Shown: positions 46,669 through 57,533 of the stretch, one piece after another
Layout: the number at the start of each line of letters is the position of its first letter
How positions within the stretch are numbered: position 1 is the first letter of the stretch
Source of the DNA: Paenisporosarcina quisquiliarum
GTDB lineage: Bacteria > Bacillota > Bacilli > Bacillales_A > Planococcaceae
Direction: 5' to 3'
Assembly (NCBI RefSeq): GCF_027563315.1
Contig: NZ_JAMKBJ010000005.1
Coordinates: forward strand, 150,673 to 214,672
Length of the DNA: 64,000 nt
Notes under the pieces: model-generated
Database searches by the model: none
Told to the model about the DNA's origin: nothing
Seen by the model: the letters and a program-made list of their open reading frames with translations, nothing else
Made by a program: the position numbers and the translations under genes

Positions 46669-46740
46669 AGTAATTAATCCTCCTTATTTCTAACCTATTT
46701 TCACAACTATCCTGCCACGTTCGTAGGAGATAAAAATTCA

Positions 46741-47073
46741 TTATGACGAAGATTTCTGCTCTTTGTTTTTAAATAAATATTTCAATAAAGACACTGCAAG
46801 CCTAATCAGCAAAATGTAAATAAAACTTTGGCAAATACTTAAAACTATAACAAATACATATCTTCCAAAATCCTCGACTTCGTTTACACCATAATATTGC
46901 AATTGCCAATCAAAAAAAATATTATATTAACTTATCCCTAAGAATATAAGAATTAATAACACCCAATAAAATTCAGGAAAACTGACAGTATAACCTTTAA
47001 CTAACATTGAATCCCTCATTCCGATTTCGATACTCATCCCAAAAACAACTACTTCTACAACTAACCTCCCCAT
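46741..47073 (-). pseudogene. Membrane protein gene interrupted by an in-frame stop
   Basis: On the minus strand a frame opens at ATG 47073 (or 47037) with MGRLVVEVVVFGMSIEIGMR and a first hydrophobic helix WVLLILIFLGIS, then a TAA at 46929-46927. The same frame continues without any other stop for 61 codons: FDWQLQYYGVNEVEDFGRYV, a second helix IVLSICQSFIYILLIRLA and a Lys-rich end, stopping at 46741. Translation sense and helix pattern continue across the stop, so it looks like a nonsense-mutated gene. A sequencing error or a short native protein cannot be excluded. There is no good ribosome site. Confidence 0.5.
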
Positions 47074-47157
47074 AAGTCCAACTGAAAAAAGCTGTTTACA
47101 GAACTACGATCTTAAAAAAAACCCAGTTAGCTAAAGAAAGTTCATATATGAGGAATT

Positions 47158-47349
47158 TTATCTTCTTTCATCGTCTTCTAATTCCTTTTCAATATCTTCA
47201 TTACTTATCGTTACTATCTCTTCTTTAATTCCATACTTTTTTATTAATATTTTACCTACCTCTGACTTATCAATGGCATCCTTGACTGCAAGATAAATAA
47301 TTACGTACAAAATAATTAAACCAACAATCCAAAGTAAAATAGATTCCAA
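47158..47349 (-). CDS. Small membrane protein, 63 aa
   Basis: One N-terminal helix (LLWIVGLIILYVIIYLAV) and a charged tail with KILIKKYGIKEEIVTISNED and EKELEDDERR. The start was placed at the TTG at 47349, preceded by GGGGG at 8 nt; the longer frame upstream has no site. It resembles small DUF6019-type proteins, but not surely. Confidence 0.6.
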   Translation of the reverse strand: MESILLWIVGLIILYVIIYLAVKDAIDKSEVGKILIKKYGIKEEIVTISNEDIEKELEDDERR

Positions 47350-47410
47350 ATTCTTTCCCCCTATTAAATGTTTCTTCAAAACCTTTGAATTACACTGCCC
47401 CATTTATTTC

Positions 47411-47463
47411 AAAAAAAAAAAAAAATGCTCTACTCATCTTAAGGAATGCACCAGTAGAACATT
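47411..47463 (-). terminator. Terminator with a 15-T tract
   Basis: On the minus strand AATGTTCTACT pairs with AGTAGAGCATT over an 18-nt loop, then 15 T (A15 at 47411-47425 on plus). The stem touches the stop codon of the 47463-47831 gene. Confidence 0.7.
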
Positions 47464-47831
47464 TAATTCACTAACTTCAATTTTTTCTGTTGTTGGAATA
47501 TCTCAAAAACACTTATAGCGATGACAATCCATACTAGTGGGTTTCTTAAAGTAATCCCTATTTGTGAAGATCCACCCAAAATAGTAAATAAAACGACTAA
47601 CATAAATAGATATAGTAAGTTAATGATTTGATAACGTAACACCTCTTGCGAGTCCTCTTTTTGGATTCGATTAGAAAAAATACTTGCTAACACAATAATA
47701 ATTATCAAAGTAATCAGCAATGGTTTTGGAATCATTATTAAGTAGTCGAACGTCGGAAAAAAATCATAAGCTAATAACACTGTAATTGCAAAAAGCATAA
47801 CTAACATTAGTGCTAAATTTAATTTCTTCAT
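47463..47831 (-). CDS. Four-helix membrane protein, 122 aa
   Basis: Hydrophobic segments LALMLVMLFAITVLLAYDFF, LLITLIIIIVLASIF, IINLLYLFMLVVLFTILGG and LVWIVIAISVFEIF. Of two adjacent ATG codons the second (47831) is 5 nt from GGGGGG and is preferred. No family recognised; terminator at its end. Confidence 0.65.
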   Translation of the reverse strand: MKKLNLALMLVMLFAITVLLAYDFFPTFDYLIMIPKPLLITLIIIIVLASIFSNRIQKEDSQEVLRYQIINLLYLFMLVVLFTILGGSSQIGITLRNPLVWIVIAISVFEIFQQQKKLKLVN

Positions 47832-47911
47832 CATTTCCCCCCTCATCTTATGTATTTTACGTTCTTCCATAAAAGTGGTTTCAACCTTTTCGACTTAAAC
47901 TGCACCGGTTC

Positions 47912-48760
47912 CTATATGGAGTCTTGAACTAACCAAAGTTTAACGTTTGATTCAAATTCTTTATCCTTCCAAGCAGTGACGGCATTAATTTCGCCTAATT
48001 TTCTAATCTGATTTTGGAAAAACATATCTCCTATAAAGTATCCCAATCTGCTATAGCCAAACTTTCCCCCTCCATTTATTGAAAACCACTCTCGAAATAA
48101 TAATTCAGCTGTTAAATTTAAATAATCTTCTGCAAATGCTCGTTTGATTTCTTTTTTATTCGATTCTGAAAACGTTAACCACTCATATCCATCATCGTCA
48201 TATGAAAAATATATAGAAGGATGTAAATTTGCTACTGTTCTACGTGAAAAATGTGTGGCTGCACCTTCTTGATTAAGCCAAGTAAGAGGGCTATTCCACT
48301 GAACTTGGGTCCAATCAATTCCAGCTCTATCAGAAAGAATGTTATGTGCTGCGTGACCGAACTCGTGTGCAACGATCACTCTTAAATGGTCAGGTTCTGG
48401 AGATAATTTTTCTAACGAAAATGTTATGTTTGGAATTACTTGTCGATAAGTATATGCATTTGAACCAAATCCACCAACAATCAAACTTACTTCAATAGGA
48501 AATGAAATCTGATACAACTTATAATATTCTTCATTTATTTCTTTTATAATAGGCACTATATTTTTATGAACTTGCTTTATGGTTTGAAAATATTCCTGAT
48601 ATTTTCTAAGTGATTGATTATGTCTCTCTTCCGTGTCTTTACAATGGTAAGAAAAATATTCTTTAAAAATATCTGGATATTGACTGTAGTATGTTCTTAA
48701 AAAACTAATAGTAGGTTCATAGTTGCGAATAAAATAAGATACTGTATCAATAATTTTCAT
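47912..48760 (-). CDS. Putative zinc metalloprotease with HExxH, 282 aa
   Basis: A soluble protein without signal peptide. AHEFGHAAHNILSDR (H132, E133, H136) is a HExxH zinc site, and a downstream NQEGAATHFSRR (E165) could be the third ligand, as in gluzincin-like DUF2268 proteins. The N-terminal 110 residues are helical with many Tyr/His (KEYFSYHCKDTEERHNQSLR), the C-terminus also helical. Its target is unknown. GGAGAG precedes the ATG by 6 nt. It lies alone in the AT-rich run. Confidence 0.75.
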   Translation of the reverse strand: MKIIDTVSYFIRNYEPTISFLRTYYSQYPDIFKEYFSYHCKDTEERHNQSLRKYQEYFQTIKQVHKNIVPIIKEINEEYYKLYQISFPIEVSLIVGGFGSNAYTYRQVIPNITFSLEKLSPEPDHLRVIVAHEFGHAAHNILSDRAGIDWTQVQWNSPLTWLNQEGAATHFSRRTVANLHPSIYFSYDDDGYEWLTFSESNKKEIKRAFAEDYLNLTAELLFREWFSINGGGKFGYSRLGYFIGDMFFQNQIRKLGEINAVTAWKDKEFESNVKLWLVQDSI

Positions 48761-48945
48761 AATACTCTCCTTAGATCAGTAGATTAAATAAATTTCCTTA
48801 CTGATTAACAGGTTTAATATATAACTAACCCGCAGCATGAGTTAAAAATGAAAAGCGAGCAACTTTAGCAGCTCATTGTTCTTCAACTCAAGCACTCGTA
48901 AGCGAAAAGTGTCTTTGAATAATATAGAAGTACCGCTCTGTTCAC

Positions 48946-49224
48946 TTAACGAACATTGATTTGTGTTTCACTTTTCCACTTAATATACGTATAAATTAAT
49001 TGAACTATAAAGGTAACTATAAAAAGTACAAATAAAAACACGCTAAAATTTGACTGGATATCCATTACAATCATTTGGATGGATAAAAATATAGCAACAG
49101 GAATCATCCACAAAGTTCGGATGAATTTCTTTCTATAACTCAACTTCCAATAATTAAATCCACCATCACGACCATTTTTCACTAATTCCACCACCTTGGT
49201 TGTTACTTCTCTATAAATGTTCAA
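48946..49224 (-). CDS. Membrane protein, 92 aa
   Basis: An amphipathic N-terminal part (REVTTKVVELVKNGRDGGF), then two hydrophobic segments (TLWMIPVAIFLSIQMIVM and VFLFVLFIVTFIVQLIYTYI). The TTG start has GGAAGAAG upstream, a weak site. No family recognised. A short hairpin may follow near 48853-48880. Confidence 0.55.
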   Translation of the reverse strand: MNIYREVTTKVVELVKNGRDGGFNYWKLSYRKKFIRTLWMIPVAIFLSIQMIVMDIQSNFSVFLFVLFIVTFIVQLIYTYIKWKSETQINVR

Positions 49225-49341
49225 GTTCTTCTTCCATTTACCTGCACTATTAATTATATAGAATCTTCACACTCTTAAATTAATTTTAACATAAATATCC
49301 AATTCGATATCCTATTCTTAAAAATTAATCACCTTGCTAAA

Positions 49342-49384
49342 TGCAAAAAAGGTTGTCCTCTAATCGTTAGAGGACAACCTTTTC
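49342..49384 (-). terminator. Terminator of the pur operon
   Basis: On the minus strand AAAAGGTTGTCCTCTA-acgat-TAGAGGACAACCTTTTTT, directly after the purD stop. Confidence 0.95.
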
Positions 49385-49387
49385 ATA

Positions 49388-50644
49388 TTATTTTAACGCA
49401 CGCCAGCCGATGTCGTTTCGATAGAAAAATCCATCCCATTTCAACTCAGCTAACGCGTTATACACTTGTTTTTGAGCATCCGCCAGTGAATCTGATTTTG
49501 CTGCGACGAGAATCACTCGGCCTCCATTGCCAACGAAGCGTTCATTCACTTCTTTGGTGCCAGCATGAAATACTTGCACATCTTCATTCAGTTTTGTTAA
49601 ATCGGGCAATCTATCTCCCTTTTCAACTGTTTCGGGATAACCATCTGCTGCAACTACTACCCCTAGCATTTCTTCATTCGACCATTTCAATTCAAATGGT
49701 TTTTCATCAAGAAGTGCATTCATGAATTCACCAAAATCCGAAGCCATACGCGGCAGCACGACTTGTGTTTCCGGATCACCGAAACGTGCATTAAATTCAA
49801 TCACTTTCGGTCCATCTTCAGTCAAAATCAAGCCAGCGTATAGTATACCGGTAAATGGTGTTCCTTCCGTTGCCATTGCTTCTACAGTAGGTGCGACAAT
49901 CGCTTCGAATGCCTCCTGAACGACATGTTCCGAAATGTGAGGCACAGGTGAATAAGCGCCCATCCCGCCAGTATTCGGTCCACGGTCACCGTCATATGCA
50001 CGCTTGTGATCCTGGGCGATGACCATTGGGTAAATCTGTCCTTTATGAACAAATGACATATAAGAGAATTCTTCTCCATCAAGGAATTCCTCAATGACCA
50101 CACGAGACGATGAGTCCCCGAACTTTTGGTTGCCAATCATGTCTTCCACAGAATTAATGGCTTCTTTGACGGTCATGGCAACGACTACACCTTTACCTGC
50201 AGCAAGTCCATCTGCTTTCACAACAATTGGTGCACCCATTTTTTCAATATACGCTTTGGCTTCTTTGACATCCGTGAACGTTTCATAAGCCGCTGTAGGA
50301 ATGCCATATTTCTTCATCAATTCCTTGGCAAAGCTTTTACTACCTTCGATTTGTGCTGCCGCTTTCGTAGGTCCGAAAATACGCAACCCTTCCGCTTCGA
50401 AACGGTCAACGATGCCTGCAGCAAGTGGTTGTTCAGGTCCGACAAACGTCAGGTCGATGGCATTTTCCTGAACGAATGCAACCAACATATCAAATTCAAG
50501 TGCTTCAATTGCCACACATGTTGCATCATTTCTCATGCCATCATTGCCAGGAGCTACAAACACTTCCGTTACAGATGGAGAGTTTTTGAATTGACGTACA
50601 ATGGCGTGTTCACGCCCACCACTACCAATAACGAGTACTTTCAT
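49388..50644 (-). CDS. purD: Phosphoribosylamine-glycine ligase
   Basis: A 418-residue ATP-grasp enzyme making GAR from phosphoribosylamine and glycine, step 2 of purine synthesis. It opens MKVLVIGSGGREHAIVRQ, has GPTKAAAQIEGSKSFAKELM, KADGLAAGKGVVVA and GPKVIEFNARFGDPETQVVL. GAGGAGG precedes the ATG by 8 nt. Last gene of the twelve-gene pur operon, followed by the terminator. Confidence 0.97.
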   Translation of the reverse strand: MKVLVIGSGGREHAIVRQFKNSPSVTEVFVAPGNDGMRNDATCVAIEALEFDMLVAFVQENAIDLTFVGPEQPLAAGIVDRFEAEGLRIFGPTKAAAQIEGSKSFAKELMKKYGIPTAAYETFTDVKEAKAYIEKMGAPIVVKADGLAAGKGVVVAMTVKEAINSVEDMIGNQKFGDSSSRVVIEEFLDGEEFSYMSFVHKGQIYPMVIAQDHKRAYDGDRGPNTGGMGAYSPVPHISEHVVQEAFEAIVAPTVEAMATEGTPFTGILYAGLILTEDGPKVIEFNARFGDPETQVVLPRMASDFGEFMNALLDEKPFELKWSNEEMLGVVVAADGYPETVEKGDRLPDLTKLNEDVQVFHAGTKEVNERFVGNGGRVILVAAKSDSLADAQKQVYNALAELKWDGFFYRNDIGWRALK

Positions 50645-50659
50645 TCAAATTTCCTCCTC

Positions 50660-52195
50660 TTAGTGTTTGAAATGACGAACTCCAGTGAAGACCATCGCAA
50701 TTCCATATTCATTGGCTTTGGCAATTGAATCTTCATCTTTCACCGATCCACCTGGTTGAATAATAGCTGTAATGCCTGCTTTCGCAGCCGCTTCAACGGT
50801 ATCATTCATTGGGAAAAAGGCATCTGAAGCAAGTGATGCACCTTGTGCTTTTTCTGCCGCTTGTTCTAATGCAATCTTCGCAGCACCGACACGATTCATT
50901 TGCCCAGCTCCGACGCCAAGCGTCATTTGAGCATCTGTGACAACAATCGCATTGGATTTCACGTGTTTAACAACACTCCAGCCAAGCTTCAGTGCAGCCC
51001 ACTCTTCCTCCGTTGGTTCACGATCCGTTACAACACGGACGTCCGCCTGTGCAAATCCATGTGCATCCGGTTCTTGCATCAACAAGCCGCCTTCGATTGA
51101 AACGGTGTTCCATTTGTCCTTTTTGTTCTGTTCAAATGGAATCGTCAACAGTCGAATATTTTTCTTCTTCGTCAAAATCTCCAAAGCCTTTTCAGAGAAT
51201 GAAGGAGCCAATATGATTTCAAGGAAGATTCCTGAAAGTTGTTCCGCCGTTTGGCCATCCACTTCACGATTTAACGCCACGATGCCTCCAAAAATGGACA
51301 TGCTGTCAGCTTCGTACGCTTTCGCAAATGCTTCGGCAATCGTTTCACCGATACCAACACCACATGGATTCATATGCTTTACTGCGACTGCAGCTGGTAA
51401 CTCAAATTCCTTAACGATTTGAATGGCTGCGTTGGCATCCTGAATATTGTTGTAGGAAAGCTCTTTCCCATGTAATTGCTGCGCAGAAGCAATGGAGAAA
51501 TCCGATCCCAGTGCACGTTGATAAAACGCAGCTTTCTGATGTGGATTTTCTCCGTAGCGCAACGGTTGTTTCAATTCATATGTAAATGTTACTTGCTCAG
51601 GGAATTCTTCACCTGCAAGATCCGTTAAATAACCGGAAATATAAGCATCATAAGAAGCTGTATGACGGAAAACTTTTGCTGCGAGACGACGTCGTGTTTC
51701 GAGTGTCGTTTTGCCAGCTGCTTTCAATTCTTCCAAAACCGCAGGATAGTCCGTTGCATCCGTGATGACAGTTACATAGGCATGATTTTTCGCAGACGCA
51801 CGCAACATTGCCGGTCCACCGATATCAATATTCTCAATCGCATCGTCAGCAGTCACATCTGGTTTTGAAATCGTTTCTCGGAATGGATATAAGTTAACAC
51901 AGACCACTTCGATTGGCTGGATGCCATGTTCATTCATTTGTGCTTGATGATCGGCATCGTCATGCTTGGCAAGAAGACCGCCGTGAATCATCGGATTAAG
52001 CGTTTTTACGCGGCCACCTAATATTTCAGGGAATCCCGTTACTTGATCGACCGGTGTAATGGCTACGCCATTTTCCTGTAAATACGCCTTCGTCCCACCA
52101 GTTGATAAGATTTCATATCCTAATGCCTCTAGTTCTTTTGCAAATTCAAGAATTCCTGATTTATCTGATACACTGATAAGCGTACGTTTTGTCAT
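50660..52195 (-). CDS. purH: Bifunctional AICAR formyltransferase/IMP cyclohydrolase
   Basis: A 511-residue enzyme for the last two steps to IMP. The cyclohydrolase part opens [20 protein letters not shown] and has [16 protein letters not shown]; the transformylase part has [20 protein letters not shown] and [18 protein letters not shown] with the catalytic Lys-His pair in KHMNPC. AGGAGG precedes the ATG by 8 nt. Between purN and purD. Confidence 0.97.
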   Translation of the reverse strand: MTKRTLISVSDKSGILEFAKELEALGYEILSTGGTKAYLQENGVAITPVDQVTGFPEILGGRVKTLNPMIHGGLLAKHDDADHQAQMNEHGIQPIEVVCVNLYPFRETISKPDVTADDAIENIDIGGPAMLRASAKNHAYVTVITDATDYPAVLEELKAAGKTTLETRRRLAAKVFRHTASYDAYISGYLTDLAGEEFPEQVTFTYELKQPLRYGENPHQKAAFYQRALGSDFSIASAQQLHGKELSYNNIQDANAAIQIVKEFELPAAVAVKHMNPCGVGIGETIAEAFAKAYEADSMSIFGGIVALNREVDGQTAEQLSGIFLEIILAPSFSEKALEILTKKKNIRLLTIPFEQNKKDKWNTVSIEGGLLMQEPDAHGFAQADVRVVTDREPTEEEWAALKLGWSVVKHVKSNAIVVTDAQMTLGVGAGQMNRVGAAKIALEQAAEKAQGASLASDAFFPMNDTVEAAAKAGITAIIQPGGSVKDEDSIAKANEYGIAMVFTGVRHFKH

Positions 52196-52226
52196 GAAAA
52201 AATCCTCCTAGTTGGAAAAAGCAGTG

Positions 52227-52838
52227 TTAAAGTTTTTTATTTAATCGCCCTTGTGACGCACTTGCTGTGGGCATCCATAATTGCTGTAACGTTTTCGTAT
52301 AAAGCTCATGTTCGACTGCATGAATGCGATGTTCTGTTTGTTCACGGTTTCCTTCTACAACTTCGACCGCTTGTTGCGAAAGGATGGGACCAGTGTCCAT
52401 TCCTGCATCCACATAATGCACGGTCACACCAGTTACCTTGACGCCATGTGCCAAGGCTTGCCCGATCGCATCTTTGCCTGGAAATGAAGGCAGCAGTGAA
52501 GGATGAATATTGACGATGCGATTGGCATAGGCAGTCAGCAACGTATCGCCGATTAACCGCATGTAACCAGCCAGCACCAACCATTCTACCTCGAGCTGTT
52601 TCAGTTCCTGCAAAATAGCTTCTTCATAGTCAACTTTTGACGCAAAATCTGACGGGCGAAGAGCCACTACGGCAACACCAGCTGTTTTAGCTCGTTCCAC
52701 GACAAAGGCTTGTGGCTTATCTGTAACAACCGCCACAATATCGGCATGTAACTCGCCAGCACTTGCTGCGTCCGTGATGACTTGAAAATTACTTCCACTG
52801 CCGGAAGCAAAAATCGCCACCTTTGGCTTACTGTTCAT
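52227..52838 (-). CDS. purN: Phosphoribosylglycinamide formyltransferase
   Basis: A 203-residue GART enzyme using 10-formyl-[18 protein letters not shown] binds phosphate, [17 protein letters not shown] follows, and the catalytic Asn-His pair is in [20 protein letters not shown]; the Asp is in [19 protein letters not shown]. The start overlaps the purM end by 11 nt. A slightly long C-terminus ([14 protein letters not shown]). Confidence 0.96.
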   Translation of the reverse strand: MNSKPKVAIFASGSGSNFQVITDAASAGELHADIVAVVTDKPQAFVVERAKTAGVAVVALRPSDFASKVDYEEAILQELKQLEVEWLVLAGYMRLIGDTLLTAYANRIVNIHPSLLPSFPGKDAIGQALAHGVKVTGVTVHYVDAGMDTGPILSQQAVEVVEGNREQTEHRIHAVEHELYTKTLQQLWMPTASASQGRLNKKL

Positions 52839-53892
52839 TATTCAGGCTCCCGTCATGGTTTCCTTTAAATTGAACGCCTTCGCCTGTTACGACTCGACCA
52901 ATAACATATGCATTTTCACCGTTTTCCACAGCCAGTCGAATGGCTTGATTCGCTTGCTCTTCAGGAAGTGCAAGGACGAAACCAATGCCCATATTGAAAA
53001 CATTATACAAATCACGGTCTTCCAGTGACCCTTTTTCTTTCAACATTGAAAACACCGGCAATACAGGCCATGAACCGAGTTTAATTTCAACACCAAGACC
53101 TGCAGGCATCATGCGAGGTAGATTTTCATAAAAACCTCCACCTGTTACATGGGCCATGCCGTGGATGTCCAACGCTTCATGAAGAGCAAGAACCGGTTTG
53201 GTATAAATTTTTGTTGGTTTCAATAAGGCTTTCCCGATACGGCCTAAGTGTTCGTAGCCTGCAACATACGAATCCATTTCATACCCTTGATCCGCAAAGA
53301 CAATTTTACGCACGAGTGAAAAACCATTTGAATGGATGCCACTAGATGCCAGTCCAACGAGCACGTCACCTGCTTGGATTTTTTCACCAGTTACAATTTT
53401 CGATTTCTCGGCTACCCCTACGGCAAACCCTGCCACATCGTATTCATCTTCTTCATAAAGACCTGGCATCTCTGCCGTTTCCCCACCGATTAGTGCAGCT
53501 CCAGCTTGTACGCAACCATCTGCCACACCTTTGACAATTTGCTCAATTTTTTCAGGCTTTGCTTGACCGACAGCAAGGTAGTCTAAGAAAAATAAAGGTT
53601 CAGCACCCTGCGCCACGATGTCATTGACACACATTGCCACGCAATCGATCCCGATTGTATCATGTGTATCGGTCATAAATGCCAATTTCAATTTGGTTCC
53701 GACGCCGTCCGTACCTGAAATCAATACCGGTTCTTTATAATCGAGTGACGACAAGTCAAACATGCCACCAAAACCACCGAATGCACCCATAATGCCTTTG
53801 CGAGCTGTACGATCCACATGAGACTTCATTCGTTTTACAGCTTCGTAACCCGCTTCAATATTTACGCCAGCTTGTTCATATGCCTTTGACAT
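52828..53892 (-). CDS. purM: Phosphoribosylformylglycinamidine cyclo-ligase
   Basis: A 354-residue AIR synthetase. It opens [20 protein letters not shown], has [20 protein letters not shown] and [20 protein letters not shown], and the ATP-side [17 protein letters not shown] lies 7 nt before the ATG, with its first bases in the purF stop region (purF ends at 53905). Confidence 0.97.
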   Translation of the reverse strand: MSKAYEQAGVNIEAGYEAVKRMKSHVDRTARKGIMGAFGGFGGMFDLSSLDYKEPVLISGTDGVGTKLKLAFMTDTHDTIGIDCVAMCVNDIVAQGAEPLFFLDYLAVGQAKPEKIEQIVKGVADGCVQAGAALIGGETAEMPGLYEEDEYDVAGFAVGVAEKSKIVTGEKIQAGDVLVGLASSGIHSNGFSLVRKIVFADQGYEMDSYVAGYEHLGRIGKALLKPTKIYTKPVLALHEALDIHGMAHVTGGGFYENLPRMMPAGLGVEIKLGSWPVLPVFSMLKEKGSLEDRDLYNVFNMGIGFVLALPEEQANQAIRLAVENGENAYVIGRVVTGEGVQFKGNHDGSLNNEQ

Positions 53893-53904
53893 CCCTGCCG
53901 CCTC

Positions 53905-55326
53905 CTAGCGAACCAATTCTTTTTGATGCGGTAATATCGTATCTCCGTATATTTCAGTTGGATAATTCCCTGTAAAGCAAGCCAGACAATGGCCAGCTTC
54001 AGGCCCTTCATCCGTTCGGCCGATTGCACGAACCATTCCTTCAACCGAAAGGAATGTCAGTGAATCTGCCCCAATCAATTCTCTTATTTCTTCAATGCTA
54101 TTGCTGGAAGCAATCAGTTCTTCACTAGAACTCGTATCGATTCCGTAGAAACATGGATTTTTAATTGGCGGTGAACTGATCACAACATGTACTTCCGTTG
54201 CGCCCGCTTCTTTTAACATCGTGACAATACGTCTTGATGTTGTTCCGCGGACAATGGAATCATCGACCATCACGACACGCTTGCCGTTTACTACTTGGCG
54301 AACTGGGGACAATTTCATTTTCACACCACGTTCACGTAAGTCCTGTGAAGGCTGAATGAAAGTACGACCGACATACCGGTTTTTGATTAACCCTAATTCA
54401 TACGGAATTCCCGTAGTTTCTGAAAAACCAATCGCTGCCGAAATACTGGAGTCAGGTACACCTGTTACGACATCTGCATCAATTTGTACTTCTTTCGCCA
54501 ATTCTTTTCCTAAGCGTTTACGAGCCGTATGAATATTTATGCCATCAATATCCGAATCGGGACGTGAGAAGTAAACGTACTCCATTGTACAAATCGCGCG
54601 TTTTGCAGGGAATGCAAATCGTTCCACACGCAAACCGTCGTTATTGATAATCAAAAACTCACCTGGTTCAACGGAGCGTACTACTTCGGCACCGATAATA
54701 TCGAATGCACATGTTTCCGAAGCAACAACCCACGCATCACCCAGTTTACCTAAAGACAATGGACGCAACCCGTTCGGATCGTTAGCAACAATCATTTCGT
54801 CTTCCGTCATCATGACGAAGGCAAAGGCACCTTTAAGCAGTGATAAAGCATTCTTCGCGCGTTTTTCAAACGATGAATAGCCACTTTTTTTAATTAAATG
54901 CGCCAATACTTCTGTATCTGAAGAAGTCTGAAAAATACTTCCTTGACGCTCTAAATGTTGTTTTAAATGGTTCGCATTCACGAGATTACCGTTGTGTGCA
55001 ATCGCCAAACTGCCGGTCGTCGAGCGGAATAACAGAGGCTGGACGTTTTCAATCCCGCCGCCTCCTGCAGTTGCATACCGTACATGGCCTACCGCACCAT
55101 AGCCTTGCAAATGATCGAGCTTGCCTGCACTGAATACTTCATTGACTAGCCCTTCCCCTTTGACCGCTTGAAGCGAATGACCGTCCGTTACGACAATCCC
55201 CGCTCCTTCCTGGCCACGGTGTTGAAGTGCATGCAATCCATAATATGCGATTTGCGCTGCATTCGGGTCTCCCCAAATTCCAAAAACGCCACACTCTTCG
55301 TTTAAGCCTCTGAGTTCAGCAAGCAT
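53905..55326 (-). CDS. purF: Amidophosphoribosyltransferase
   Basis: A 473-residue enzyme of the committed step. [12 protein letters not shown] shows the 11-residue propeptide before the N-terminal nucleophile Cys 12, as in B. subtilis. PRPP-binding [18 protein letters not shown] is clear, and Cys for a 4Fe-4S cluster lie near CFYGID and in [13 protein letters not shown]. The ATG at 55326 was chosen (AAAGGAG upstream, propeptide match); it lies inside the purL end, a 25-nt overlap. Confidence 0.97.
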   Translation of the reverse strand: MLAELRGLNEECGVFGIWGDPNAAQIAYYGLHALQHRGQEGAGIVVTDGHSLQAVKGEGLVNEVFSAGKLDHLQGYGAVGHVRYATAGGGGIENVQPLLFRSTTGSLAIAHNGNLVNANHLKQHLERQGSIFQTSSDTEVLAHLIKKSGYSSFEKRAKNALSLLKGAFAFVMMTEDEMIVANDPNGLRPLSLGKLGDAWVVASETCAFDIIGAEVVRSVEPGEFLIINNDGLRVERFAFPAKRAICTMEYVYFSRPDSDIDGINIHTARKRLGKELAKEVQIDADVVTGVPDSSISAAIGFSETTGIPYELGLIKNRYVGRTFIQPSQDLRERGVKMKLSPVRQVVNGKRVVMVDDSIVRGTTSRRIVTMLKEAGATEVHVVISSPPIKNPCFYGIDTSSSEELIASSNSIEEIRELIGADSLTFLSVEGMVRAIGRTDEGPEAGHCLACFTGNYPTEIYGDTILPHQKELVR

Positions 55327-57533
55327 GGAATTGCTCCTTTCCAAGCAGATCGGAATTCTTCAACAGAACCTGACACCCACTCTTCGCCATTTTCATTTCG
55401 AATGATGACGGACGTATCTGATGTAACCGTTCCAATGTTTACTGCATCTGTTATGATTTCTTCGAACGCTGCCGCATGTTGTGGTTTAACGGTTACGATG
55501 AAGCGAGATTGTGATTCACTGAATAACGCTGTGATCGCCGAACCTGAAATCGTTACATCCACACCAAGGTTTTTAGCACCAAACGTTTTCTCAGCCAATG
55601 CCACGGCAAAGCCACCTTCAGCAATATCGTGAGCCGAAGCTACGACGCCAGCTTGAATCGCTTGAAGAAGTGCGTTTTGTCGAGCCACTTCCACTTGTAA
55701 ATCAATTGAAGGTGCTTGACCAAAGATTCGGCCTTCCACCATTTTTTGAAGTTCACTGCCGCCGAATTCAGTCAGCGTTTTACCGATGAGATAAACCAGG
55801 TCACCTGCATCTTTTACGTCTTGTGTCGTTACATGTGATAAATCTTCAACTAAGCCAACTAAGCCGATTGTAGGTGTTGGATAAACAGCCACGCCACTGC
55901 GCTCGTTGTAAAGAGATACGTTCCCGCCGATAACAGGGGACTCAAGTGCTAAACACGCTGCAGCCATCCCATCAGCCGACTTCTCCAATTGCCAGAAAAT
56001 CTCTGGCTTTTCTGGATTACCGAAGTTTAAGCAATCCGTAATTGCCAGTGGTTTTGCACCGGAACAAACTACGTTACGTGCAGCTTCCGCCACGGCGATC
56101 TTCCCACCAGTTTCCGGATCCAGATAAATGTAGCGTGAATTACAGTCTGTCGTCATCGCAAGTCCTTTGTTCGTGCCACGAACTCGCACGACCGCTGCAT
56201 CCGAACCTGGCGTTACTACTGTACTCGTGCGCACTTGATAGTCGTATTGATCATAAACCCATTCTTTTGAAGCAATGGTTGGTTGTTTCAATAAATTGAT
56301 CAATGTTTCTTTATAATCAGCCACTTGAGGTTCTACATTTTCCATTGCTTGATATTCCGTGTAATAAGCTGGCACGCTTGAAGGTTTATGATAAACCGGT
56401 GCTTCTTCAGCCAAAGCATCTGCCGGGACGTCTGCCACAACTTCACCTTTATGAAGTAAACGAAGCATTTTATCGTCCGTTACATGACCGACAGCGACGG
56501 CATCCAAATCGTATTTTTCAAAGAGCTCAACGATTTCCGCTTCACGTCCTTTTTTCACGACGATCAACATACGTTCCTGTGATTCAGACAACATCATTTC
56601 GTAAGCCGTCATTCCTGATTCACGCTGAGGAATCAAATCAAGATTCATTTCTACTCCGAAACCGGCTTTAGAAGCCATTTCAGCTGATGAAGAAGTTAAT
56701 CCTGCCGCACCCATGTCTTGAATCCCGACAAGTGCATCTGATTTTACAAGTTCTAGACACGCTTCAAGTAATAGTTTTTCCATGAATGGATCGCCCACTT
56801 GAACAGCCGGACGCTTTTCTTCAGAAGTTTCACTTAATTCTTCCGATGCAAATGTCGCGCCATGAATACCGTCACGACCTGTTTTGGCCCCTACATACAT
56901 CACCGTATTGCCGACACCTGAAGCAACACCTTTTTGAATATCTTCATGATTGATCAAGCCTACACACATGGCGTTAACCAATGGATTTCCTGCGTAACAG
57001 TCGTCAAACTGAACTTCGCCACCAACAGTCGGAATGCCGATACAGTTCCCGTAGCCTGCAATTCCCGCTACCACTTCTTCAAACAAATAACGAACACGAG
57101 GGCTAGTTAATTCCCCAAAACGTAATGAGTTAAGCATCGCAATCGGACGTGCTCCCATCGAGAATACATCTCGGATGATTCCGCCAACACCAGTTGCCGC
57201 TCCTTGGAAAGGTTCAATGGCAGATGGATGATTATGTGATTCCATTTTGAACACAACTGCCTGGCCATCTCCGATATCGACGATTCCAGCCCCTTCACCA
57301 GGACCTTGAAGGACACGAGGACCAGTCGTTGGGAACTTACGTAAAATCGGTTTCGAATTTTTATATGAACAGTGTTCCGACCACATGACTGAAAACAAGC
57401 CTGTTTCCGTATAGTTCGGTTGACGTCCTAATATGTTCTCGACCATCTCAAACTCTGAATCTGATAAACCCATTTGAGCATATAGTTTCTGTTCTTTAAT
57501 TTGCTGAGGATTTGGTTCAAGCATGACTGACAT
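55302..57533 (-). CDS. purL: Phosphoribosylformylglycinamidine synthase, large subunit
   Basis: A 743-residue small-form FGAM synthase subunit that works with PurQ and Pur[54 protein letters not shown] parts and [19 protein letters not shown] are recognisable. GGAGGG precedes the ATG by 7 nt. It overlaps the end of purQ by 17 nt. Confidence 0.97.
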   Translation of the reverse strand: MSVMLEPNPQQIKEQKLYAQMGLSDSEFEMVENILGRQPNYTETGLFSVMWSEHCSYKNSKPILRKFPTTGPRVLQGPGEGAGIVDIGDGQAVVFKMESHNHPSAIEPFQGAATGVGGIIRDVFSMGARPIAMLNSLRFGELTSPRVRYLFEEVVAGIAGYGNCIGIPTVGGEVQFDDCYAGNPLVNAMCVGLINHEDIQKGVASGVGNTVMYVGAKTGRDGIHGATFASEELSETSEEKRPAVQVGDPFMEKLLLEACLELVKSDALVGIQDMGAAGLTSSSAEMASKAGFGVEMNLDLIPQRESGMTAYEMMLSESQERMLIVVKKGREAEIVELFEKYDLDAVAVGHVTDDKMLRLLHKGEVVADVPADALAEEAPVYHKPSSVPAYYTEYQAMENVEPQVADYKETLINLLKQPTIASKEWVYDQYDYQVRTSTVVTPGSDAAVVRVRGTNKGLAMTTDCNSRYIYLDPETGGKIAVAEAARNVVCSGAKPLAITDCLNFGNPEKPEIFWQLEKSADGMAAACLALESPVIGGNVSLYNERSGVAVYPTPTIGLVGLVEDLSHVTTQDVKDAGDLVYLIGKTLTEFGGSELQKMVEGRIFGQAPSIDLQVEVARQNALLQAIQAGVVASAHDIAEGGFAVALAEKTFGAKNLGVDVTISGSAITALFSESQSRFIVTVKPQHAAAFEEIITDAVNIGTVTSDTSVIIRNENGEEWVSGSVEEFRSAWKGAIPCLLNSEA

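Noticed and set aside
48853..48880. Hairpin after the 48946-49224 gene
   Set aside because: Only a 4-bp outer stem with a mismatched inside; too weak to call.
50126..50728. Plus-strand frame of 200 codons opposite purD and purH
   Set aside because: Antisense to two strongly conserved genes, Phe/Cys/His-rich translation, no ribosome site.
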